NCBI GenBank assembly: GCA_022072055.1
Contig: JAJVIK010000018.1
Span: forward strand, 22,382-86,381
Direction of reading: 5' to 3'
DNA length: 64,000 nucleotides
Origin: a bacterium
GTDB taxonomy: Bacteria > Hinthialibacterota > Hinthialibacteria > OLB16
Shown: positions 57,825-64,000 of the stretch, piece by piece
How positions within the stretch are numbered: the stretch's first letter is position 1
How the letters are laid out: every line of letters starts with the position of its first letter
Made by a program: the position numbers and the translations under genes
Notes under the pieces: generated by a model
Databases searched by the model: none
What the model saw: only the letters and a program-made list of their open reading frames with translations
Told to the model about the DNA's origin: nothing

Positions 57825-59570
57825 ATGAATCGACGATCTTTCCTTCAAACCGGCGGCGCGAGCGCCGCCACCGCTGTCCTCGGGTTGGATGCCGAGGCGA
57901 GCCTGGCCGCAGCCGCCCCCCGCCCCACCTCCGGCGATTGGCGGAGTGACCTGAACTACCTCGATGACCGCAATCAGAACCGCTCCACGGTGATCGGCGC
58001 GCAAGGCATGGTTTGCACCAGCCAGCCGCTCGCCACGCTCGCGGGGATCGAGATCCTCAAGTCGGGAGGGAGCGCGGTGGACGCCGCCATTTGCGCCAAC
58101 GCCATGCTTGGCCTGGTCGAGCCGATGAGCTGCGGGCCGGGGGGCGATCTCTTCTCGATTCTCTGGATGGAGAAAGACAAGAAGCTCCACGGGCTGAACG
58201 CCGGCGGGCGCGCGCCCAAGCGGTGGAGCCTTGAGGAGGCCCAGAGGCTTGGGCTTACCGAGATCCCCGGTGAGAGCCCCTTGGCTTGGAATGTGCCCGG
58301 GTGTGTGAGCGGGTGGGGCGCGCTGCACGAGCGGTTCGGGAAGCTCCCCTTTGCTCGTGTCCTCGAACCGGCTATCCGATACGCCGCCGAGGGGTTCCCG
58401 GTTTCGCCGATTATCGCCGGCGGCTGGCCTTTCAATGCCGAGAAACACCCGACACTCGCCAAGGTGTTCATGCCCGCGGGCCAGTTCCCCAAGTGCGGAG
58501 ACCTCTTCAGAAATCCGGATCTGGCCGAGTTCTATAAGATTCTCGCGCGAGATGGGGCGGGGGCTTACTACCAGGGCGAGATCGCGGAGCGGTTGGTGAA
58601 GTTCTCCGAGGAGGTGGGAGGGTACTTCTCATTGGAGGATTTCAAGACCCACACGGTCACTTGGGTCGAGCCGGTGAACACGACCTATCGCGGATACGAG
58701 GTGTGGGAAATCCCGCCCAACGGGCAGGGGATTTCGGTTCTGCAGATCCTCAAGCTCCTGGAGCATTTCGATATCCGCGCGCTGGAGCCGAATTCGGTGG
58801 AGCACCTCCATCTGTTCATCGAGGCCAAGAAGCTGGCCTACGAGGATCGCGCCGTTTACTACGCCGACCCGGCTTTCGCCGAGGTTCCCACCGAGTGGCT
58901 GATCTCCAAGGAGTATGCCGCCGAGAGGGTCCGGCTGATCGACCCGAAACGCGCCGCCGACCGTGTCCTCCCCGGCAACCCCAAAGGCTCGGACACGGTG
59001 TATCTGACCGCCGCCGATGGCGAGGGGAACATGGTTTCCTTGATTCAAAGCAATTACGCCGGTTGGGGGTCCCATATTGTCCCCACCGGGCTTGGGTTCC
59101 CGATCCAGAACCGGGGGGAGTCGTTCGCGCTGGACCCCTCCCACCGCAACCGCCTCGCGCCTGGGAAGCGCCCCTTCCACACCATCATTCCGGCCTTCAT
59201 GACGCGAGAGGGAAAACCCGTGTTCTCATTCGGCGTGATGGGTGGGAATTTCCAGCCTCAGGGGCACTCCCAGGTTGTCATGAATTTGGTGGATTTCGGG
59301 TTTGGGCCTCAGGAGGCGGGCGAGCAGCCAAGGGTGGAGCACTCGGGGAGTTCGACACAGACCGGGGGGAAAATGGTGGGGGGCGGGAAAGTCCAGTTGG
59401 AGCGCCATATCCCCGATTCGGTGCGCGAGGGGCTGGTCGCCTTGGGGCACATGGTGCGCGAGGGAACCGGCTCGTTCGGCGGGTATCAGGGAATCTGGCG
59501 GGAAGAGGACCCGCTCCGGTATTTCGGGGGATCGGATCCGCGGAAGGATGGTTGCGCGCTGGGGTTCTAA
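57825..59570 (+). CDS. ggt: Gamma-glutamyltransferase with Tat signal
   Basis: 581 residues. The N-terminus, MNRRSFLQTGGASAATAVLG, is a twin-arginine signal, so the enzyme should be folded before export. The body matches the Ntn-hydrolase family: GGSAVDAAICANAMLGLVEP and GPGGDLFSILW. The autoprocessing Thr391 lies in GSDTVYLTAADGEGNMVSLI, the nucleophile of the small subunit. Also seen: the oxyanion region FGVMGGNFQPQGHSQ, then VVMN and DFGFGPQEA. It hydrolyses or transfers the gamma-glutamyl group of glutathione and related peptides in the periplasm. Confidence 0.92.
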   Translation: MNRRSFLQTGGASAATAVLGLDAEASLAAAAPRPTSGDWRSDLNYLDDRNQNRSTVIGAQGMVCTSQPLATLAGIEILKSGGSAVDAAICANAMLGLVEPMSCGPGGDLFSILWMEKDKKLHGLNAGGRAPKRWSLEEAQRLGLTEIPGESPLAWNVPGCVSGWGALHERFGKLPFARVLEPAIRYAAEGFPVSPIIAGGWPFNAEKHPTLAKVFMPAGQFPKCGDLFRNPDLAEFYKILARDGAGAYYQGEIAERLVKFSEEVGGYFSLEDFKTHTVTWVEPVNTTYRGYEVWEIPPNGQGISVLQILKLLEHFDIRALEPNSVEHLHLFIEAKKLAYEDRAVYYADPAFAEVPTEWLISKEYAAERVRLIDPKRAADRVLPGNPKGSDTVYLTAADGEGNMVSLIQSNYAGWGSHIVPTGLGFPIQNRGESFALDPSHRNRLAPGKRPFHTIIPAFMTREGKPVFSFGVMGGNFQPQGHSQVVMNLVDFGFGPQEAGEQPRVEHSGSSTQTGGKMVGGGKVQLERHIPDSVREGLVALGHMVREGTGSFGGYQGIWREEDPLRYFGGSDPRKDGCALGF

Positions 59571-59576
59571 GGGGGA

Positions 59577-59750
59577 TCAATCTTCCGGAGATTTGACCCA
59601 CTCCTCGACAACCTTGCCATCCTTCCAGTAGACAACCGGTCTGTTGTTCCTATAGGCAATCTCACGCGCGCGCTTGGCCGCGCGCTGAAGGGCGGCTTCA
59701 GCCATCTTGGTGAATTCCAGGAAGTCGCCTTTTGTCTTGCGTCGATTCAT
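59577..59750 (-). CDS. 57-residue partner of the zeta-type toxin (putative antitoxin)
   Basis: The ATG at 59750 overlaps the toxin stop as ATGA. The product is MNRRKTKGDFLEFTKMAEAA, a helical LQRAAKRAREIAYRNN, then RPVVYWKDGKVVEEWVKSPE, with one final residue. It is small and charged, with an amphipathic helix followed by a beta-hairpin, which fits the antitoxin role usual for genes next to zeta-type kinases. It shows no similarity to epsilon antitoxins by eye. Confidence 0.6.
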   Translation of the reverse strand: MNRRKTKGDFLEFTKMAEAALQRAAKRAREIAYRNNRPVVYWKDGKVVEEWVKSPED

Positions 59751-60271
59751 TGCCCCCTCCCACCTGCCACATACTCTAGTTTTCCACCTGAATTGTCATA
59801 GATTGCCCAATAGTCCACAAGACTCTTGTAGATTCGCTGGAGGTTGTCCCACCCCCGCTCGAATCTCATTCTGATTGTTCCCTCGGGAATGTCATGTCCA
59901 CCTTTTGCCACACGTTCGGCGACACGGCGAACTGCCATATCCACATCTGGGAGCCGCAAATAGATGATGATCACCTGATACCCCAGCGCCCGCCACTTCG
60001 GGATCAATCGCGCGTAGTTTTTCCCGCTCAGGGTGGTTTCCAGGGCGAAGCTCTCGCCTGCCTCAACGCGGCGCTCAATCTCCGCGAGCATGATCCTCCC
60101 GGCCTGCAGCGCGGCGCGCTCCGGGTCAAAGGGGGAAAGGCCTTGGGCGATCAGATCGGCGTTGATGAAGGTCAAGCACCCCCATTCGTTGGGCAGAAAC
60201 TCCTGGGCAAAGGTGGTCTTCCCGGCCCCATTCGGCCCCGCGATGATCAGGATCCGCTTCTCCACCAGCAT
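59747..60271 (-). CDS. Zeta-toxin-family ATPase/kinase
   Basis: 174 residues. The P-loop is IAGPNGAGKTTFAQEFL (10-26). FINADLIAQGLSPFDPE, AGESFALETTLSGKNYARLI and YLRLPDVDMAVRRVAERVAKG are the standard features of the small zeta-toxin-like family (AAA_33 type). Zeta toxins phosphorylate UDP-activated cell-wall sugars; smaller members like this one have not all been shown to be toxic. A 57-residue gene follows with a 4-bp overlap. The next gene on the plus strand is divergent. Confidence 0.85.
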   Translation of the reverse strand: MLVEKRILIIAGPNGAGKTTFAQEFLPNEWGCLTFINADLIAQGLSPFDPERAALQAGRIMLAEIERRVEAGESFALETTLSGKNYARLIPKWRALGYQVIIIYLRLPDVDMAVRRVAERVAKGGHDIPEGTIRMRFERGWDNLQRIYKSLVDYWAIYDNSGGKLEYVAGGRGQ

Positions 60272-60364
60272 GACGCCATCGTCGCACCTATTCCTTCAGG
60301 TTTCCACCGCTATACTCCCGCCCTATCCGCGCCAGGACGCGCACTGGGAGATTCTCAAATCCTC

Positions 60365-61468
60365 ATGCCACACGAACAACTGGATCGACACAAACTCTGC
60401 CTGAAGCCCCTCTCGGCCCGCAAGGATCGGGTCCGGATCGTGGAGGACCATGTTTCTCCGGACTCCCCCCGAAAGCCGTTTTCGGAGATCGGAGAACGGA
60501 TTGTCGAGGAGACCTTGGGCCGCTTGATCAAGGCCCGCGAGGAGGGCAAGTCCCGGATGTTGGTCTTCGGGGCGCACACCATCAAGAACGGTCTCGCGCC
60601 GGTGATCATCGAGCTTCTGGAGCGCGGCTGGCTCACCCATCTGGCCACCAACGGCGCCGGGATCATCCACGACTGGGAGTTCGCCTACCAGGGAACCAGC
60701 AGCGAGCATGTGGCGGAGAATGTGTCGCGCGGGGAGTTTGGAGCCTGGGAAGAGACCGGGTTCTACCTCAACCTCGCGCTGGTGGTGGGGGCCTATCGGG
60801 GCTTGGGGTACGGCGAATCCATCGGCTCATTGGTGGAGCAAGAGGGGCTGGAGATCCCCTCCGAGCTCGCGCTGCGGGAGGAGATTCAGCTCTCGCTTTC
60901 GATCGAGGCGGAGCGCGCGGCGGCCGCCGCCGACCTTCTTTCGGCTGTCAAAACCTTCAATCTCAAGCCCGGGTGGATGGAGGTCCCGCACCCATACAAG
61001 CGCTATGGCCTTCAAGCCGCCGCCTTCCGCCTCGGGGTCCCCTTCACCGGCCACCCGATGATCGGGCACGACATCATCTACATCCATCCGATGAACCACT
61101 GCGCCGCGCTGGGGCGCTGCGCGCAGCGGGATTTCCTCGCCTTCGCCCAAGGAGTTTCCAACCTGGAGGGGGGGGTCTACATGTCCATCGGCTCGGCGGT
61201 GATGTCCCCGATGATTTTCGAGAAGTCGCTGTCGATGTCGCAGAACCTGGCGATTCAGGAAGGGACACGGATCGAAAACCATCTGATGGTGATCGTGGAT
61301 CTGGCCGAGTCCCATTGGGATTGGCGGAAGGGCGAACCCCCCGAGGAGAATCCGGATTACTATCTCCGATACAACAAGACTTTCTCACGGATGGGCGGGG
61401 CGATGCGCTACCTGTCGGCGGACAACCGTGACTTTCTGCTGGCGCTGCTTCAGGGGTTGCCCAAGTAG
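60365..61468 (+). CDS. Deoxyhypusine-synthase-like protein
   Basis: 367 residues from the ATG at 60365. The fold signature of the deoxyhypusine synthase family is visible: MLVFGAHTIKNGLAPVIIEL, HLATNGAGIIHDWEFAYQGT, SSEHVAENVSRGEFGAWEET and GHDIIYIHPMNHCAALG. The catalytic Lys motif of true eIF5A-modifying enzymes (SWGK) is not present; the tail ENPDYYLRYNKTFSRMGGAM, then RYLSADNRDFLLALL, looks specific to a bacterial branch. The substrate is therefore uncertain. Deoxyhypusine synthases use NAD and spermidine. It ends six bases before asnB. Confidence 0.75.
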   Translation: MPHEQLDRHKLCLKPLSARKDRVRIVEDHVSPDSPRKPFSEIGERIVEETLGRLIKAREEGKSRMLVFGAHTIKNGLAPVIIELLERGWLTHLATNGAGIIHDWEFAYQGTSSEHVAENVSRGEFGAWEETGFYLNLALVVGAYRGLGYGESIGSLVEQEGLEIPSELALREEIQLSLSIEAERAAAAADLLSAVKTFNLKPGWMEVPHPYKRYGLQAAAFRLGVPFTGHPMIGHDIIYIHPMNHCAALGRCAQRDFLAFAQGVSNLEGGVYMSIGSAVMSPMIFEKSLSMSQNLAIQEGTRIENHLMVIVDLAESHWDWRKGEPPEENPDYYLRYNKTFSRMGGAMRYLSADNRDFLLALLQGLPK

Positions 61469-61474
61469 CGGTCC

Positions 61475-63346
61475 ATGTGCGGGATTGTCGGAATAGCCGG
61501 TTTCGAGGACCGAGAATTGGTCCGCGAAATGACCGCCTCGCTTTCCCACCGAGGACCGGATGGGGAAGGGTTCCTGTTCGATCCCGAAGTCTCCCTCGGG
61601 CACCGTCGCCTGGCGATTATCGACCTTTCCGGCGGCGCGCAGCCGATGTCCACCTCGGATGGGCGGGCGTGGGTCTCCTTCAACGGCCAAATCTACAATT
61701 ACCGGGACTTGATGAAGGAGTTGGAGTCGGAGTACTCGTTCCGCACCCACTGCGACACGGAGGTTCTACCGGTTCTGTACAGTAAGTTTGGGCAGGAGAT
61801 GGTCCATCGCCTGCGTGGGATGTTTGCCTTCGCCGTATGGGACCGGACCGACAAGACCCTCTTCCTCGCGCGGGACCGGATCGGGATCAAGCCATTGTAT
61901 TACGCGGTCCTCGGCTCGCGCTTGCTCTTCGCCTCGGAGCCGAAGGCGATCCTGCGATGCGCGGAGGTGTCGCGCGAGATCGACCCTGTCGCGCTGGATG
62001 CTTACCTCTCGCTGCTGTATGTCCCTCCGCCGTATTCGATCTATCGCGGGATCCGTCAACTCCCGCCCGCCCATACCCTGACCTGGCGCGCGGGAGAGGT
62101 CGAGGTCCGCAAGTACTGGGATGCCGAGCCGAGGCCGGATTTCTCTCGGACCGATGAGGAGTGGGCCGAGGAGATCGCGCCGATCCTCGAGGACTCGATC
62201 CGGATGCGGATGATGAGCGATGTTCCGCTCGGGGCCTTTCTTTCCGGTGGAATCGATTCTTCAACCATTGTCTCGGTCTTGGCGCGTGAAGGTTCCAAGC
62301 CGGTAGAGACCTTTTGCATCGGTTTCGGGGAGGAGGGTCGCGCCTATGAGGAACGCCCGATTGCACGGCGGGTGGCTGGTTTCTTCAACACGAATCACCA
62401 TGAGATGGAGATCACCCTGGACCTGCTGAGCGGGCTTGAGGGAATGGTGCGGGCGTTTGACGAACCCTTCGGCAACCCCACCGCGATGCTGACCTCGGAG
62501 CTTTCGCGCTTCACCCGGCAGTTTGTGACCGTGTCGCTCGCAGGGGATGGCGGGGATGAAATGTTCGGCGGTTACCCGCGCTACCAGGGGATGGCGTGGT
62601 CCGAGAAGCTACGTTCGATTCCCGGTCCCCTGCGACGCCTGATGGCGAGCTGGGTGGGCGGCAGGGAGTCTTCCACCGCGCGCAATTATCGCCGCTGGGC
62701 GCGCCAGCTCCTGGAGGGTTGCGACTACCCTGCCGCCGAACGCTACTCCCGCTGGGTCGGGTATCGCGGCCCCGAGGAGCGTGACCGGTTGCTTTCCCCG
62801 GCGCTGCGCGAGGAGGTTCGCAAGGCGGGGCGGATCGAGCCGGTGATCGAATTGTTCAACGCCCCCTCCAGGGGCGGGGGAGTGGAGCGCTCGGTTTACT
62901 CCGATCTGCATGGGTTCCTGCCCGAGAATGTGCTGCGCTATTCCGACCGGATGAGCATGGCGCACAGCTTGGAGGCGCGAGTTCCCTTAACCGATCATGT
63001 TCTTGTCGAGGCCATGATGCGCATTCCCGCGCGGAGGCAGGTCGGCTTGCTTGCCTCAAAACGTTTGCTGCGCAAGGTGATGAAGGGAAAGCTTCCCGAG
63101 GAGGTCCTGGCGCGGAAGAAGCTCGGCTTCAACCCCCCGATGGGGGTCTGGCTTCAAGAGGATTCGCGGAAGCTTCTTTCGGAATGGCTCCACCCGGATG
63201 TGCTGCGAAGGCGCGGCCTGCTCGAAGCGAGTGAGGTCAACCGACTGGTCGAGGAGCACCGGACCCGAAGGCGCGACCATGGGTTGCCGCTCTGGTCCCT
63301 GGTGGTGCTCGAAGCCTGGATGCGCCTCTACCTGGATTCCCGCTGA
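61475..63346 (+). CDS. asnB: Asparagine synthase (glutamine-hydrolysing)
   Basis: 623 residues. Cys2 (MCGIVGIAGF) is the glutaminase nucleophile, with SHRGPDGEGF, LGHRRLAIIDL and VSFNGQIYNY in the Ntn domain (1-210). The synthetase domain has the PP-loop FLSGGIDSST, AGDGGDEMFGGYPRY and the closing motifs MSMAHSLEARVPLTDH and PEEVLARKKLGFNPPMGVW. It transfers ammonia from Gln to Asp, or to a similar acceptor in exopolysaccharide loci. It is directly after the deoxyhypusine-synthase-like gene and overlaps the convergent GT2 gene by 19 bp. Confidence 0.94.
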   Translation: MCGIVGIAGFEDRELVREMTASLSHRGPDGEGFLFDPEVSLGHRRLAIIDLSGGAQPMSTSDGRAWVSFNGQIYNYRDLMKELESEYSFRTHCDTEVLPVLYSKFGQEMVHRLRGMFAFAVWDRTDKTLFLARDRIGIKPLYYAVLGSRLLFASEPKAILRCAEVSREIDPVALDAYLSLLYVPPPYSIYRGIRQLPPAHTLTWRAGEVEVRKYWDAEPRPDFSRTDEEWAEEIAPILEDSIRMRMMSDVPLGAFLSGGIDSSTIVSVLAREGSKPVETFCIGFGEEGRAYEERPIARRVAGFFNTNHHEMEITLDLLSGLEGMVRAFDEPFGNPTAMLTSELSRFTRQFVTVSLAGDGGDEMFGGYPRYQGMAWSEKLRSIPGPLRRLMASWVGGRESSTARNYRRWARQLLEGCDYPAAERYSRWVGYRGPEERDRLLSPALREEVRKAGRIEPVIELFNAPSRGGGVERSVYSDLHGFLPENVLRYSDRMSMAHSLEARVPLTDHVLVEAMMRIPARRQVGLLASKRLLRKVMKGKLPEEVLARKKLGFNPPMGVWLQEDSRKLLSEWLHPDVLRRRGLLEASEVNRLVEEHRTRRRDHGLPLWSLVVLEAWMRLYLDSR

Positions 63347-64000
63347 GGTCTTCCCACAACCCGTTGGACACGGTAGGCGGGGTTGCCGGTCATTTCGTGC
63401 TGCCCGCGCACAAGCAGCTCGGCGACAATGCCGAGGGTCACCAGGATCACACCCATCAGGACCAGCATCACACCGAGTAGGAGCAAGGGACGGTCCGCCG
63501 CGGGTTGCTTGAAGGCCAGCTTTTCAAAGCTGACCCACCCGCAGGCGACAAACCCAACGGCAAAGGATAGAAGCCCCGCGCCGCCGAAGAGGTGCAGCGG
63601 ACGGTTCGCGTAACTCAGGATATAGCGGAGAAACAGAAGATCGAGCAGCACCTTGGGGACCCTTCCCCAACCGTAGTGGCTCCGACCCGAAGCGCGCGGT
63701 CGATGGTGAACGGGAATCTCGGTGACCGAGGCGCCAAGCCCCTCGGCCAGCGCTCCGATGAAGCGGTGTTGCTCGCCGTGGATGCGCAGCTCCTTGAGGA
63801 ATTCCGCCCGATAGGCCTTAAGCGCGCAGCCTTGGTCGGTGAGGGTTGAACCGGAGCAGAGACGGACCAGGCGGTTGGCGACCACCGAGGGGAGTCGTTT
63901 CGAGAAAGCGGGGTCCTGGCGCGCCTCGCGACGACCGCTCACAAGGTCGAAGCCCTCCCTGAGTTTGTCGAGGAGCTTGGGGATATCCGCCGGGTCGTTC
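63328..64000 (-). CDS. GT2 glycosyltransferase with C-terminal membrane helices, partial
   Basis: The frame enters from the window edge. The visible part begins at NDPADIPKLLDKLREGFDLV, then SGRREARQD, the typical DPM1-like sugar-nucleotide region, and continues with STLTDQGCALKAYRAEFLKE, then EIPVHHRPRASGRSHYGWGR. Two membrane segments follow (LLSFAVGFVACGWVSF and LLLGVMLVLMGVILVTLGIV), then a short basic tail. This is the dolichyl-/undecaprenyl-phosphate sugar transferase type, which loads sugars onto a lipid carrier and could feed the PMT-type transferases in this window. The N-terminus with the DxD motif lies outside. Confidence 0.88.
   Translation of the reverse strand, partial: NDPADIPKLLDKLREGFDLVSGRREARQDPAFSKRLPSVVANRLVRLCSGSTLTDQGCALKAYRAEFLKELRIHGEQHRFIGALAEGLGASVTEIPVHHRPRASGRSHYGWGRVPKVLLDLLFLRYILSYANRPLHLFGGAGLLSFAVGFVACGWVSFEKLAFKQPAADRPLLLLGVMLVLMGVILVTLGIVAELLVRGQHEMTGNPAYRVQRVVGRPQRESR

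Noticed and set aside
57825..59570. Asparaginase or other Ntn hydrolase
   Set aside because: The Thr391 context and the flanking GGT motifs point to gamma-glutamyltransferase.

Overview
The window is high-GC DNA from a didermal (Gram-negative type) bacterium. The evidence is a YidC with a very large periplasmic domain, the LPS-heptose enzyme GmhA, a Wzz-like polysaccharide protein and many signal peptides. The protein style points to an uncultured lineage near the Planctomycetes/Sumerlaeota/Hydrogenedentota rather than a proteobacterium: Thr-Pro-Thr-Pro linkers, a solitary prepilin-like protein, FG-GAP and NHL propellers, many secreted glycosidase-like proteins, and frequent TTG/GTG starts. 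That placement is inference. There is no rRNA, tRNA, CRISPR array or prophage that I can recognise.

Layout. 1-9.0 kb: a YncE-type propeller (cut by the window edge), a membrane-anchored TPR protein, a TrkH/KtrB potassium channel subunit, a sialidase-like protein overlapping a GT39/PMT-type glycosyltransferase, and a Wzz-like protein. 9.0-10.0 kb: a small unexplained transcript with a tiny ORF and a terminator, then a RelE/ParE-Phd toxin-antitoxin pair. 10.0-16.9 kb: a DinG-type helicase, gmhA, and the rpmH-rnpA-yidD-yidC-jag operon, in which the rnpA frame completely contains rpmH. 16.9-22.8 kb: an NAD-type isocitrate dehydrogenase-like enzyme, a glycosidase-like protein, a REP/RAYT element, metG and a DCC-family protein.

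22.8-46 kb is an accessory, carbohydrate-oriented region. A LacI-family regulator faces a secreted beta-helix protein plus a prepilin-like protein, with a family of operator-like sites around both promoters. A GntR/LacI hybrid regulator is divergent from a secreted two-domain protein, with overlapping -35 boxes. Around them lie secreted glycosidase-like proteins, a phosphodiesterase, a CHAD protein, an exported MTA/SAH nucleosidase, an SGNH hydrolase, a small histidine kinase, a dockerin-like multidomain protein, an M29 aminopeptidase and an FG-GAP protein. Three of the secreted proteins end in the same short tail, [SA]-[VI]-x-x-W-x-[LI]-Y.

46-64 kb: an AAA ATPase plus TOPRIM-like (DUF4276-like) pair resembling two-gene defence systems, a sigma-54 response regulator, a sugar-phosphate isomerase-like protein, a metallo-beta-lactamase-fold hydrolase, an Agl23-like membrane glycosyltransferase fused to an NHL propeller, a ComEA-like/RDD/xseA cluster, a decayed DUF4160/DUF2442 remnant, a Tat-exported gamma-glutamyltransferase, a zeta-type toxin with a 57-residue partner, a deoxyhypusine-synthase-like gene coupled to asnB, and a truncated GT2 glycosyltransferase. 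All family names come from reading motifs by eye; no database search was run.
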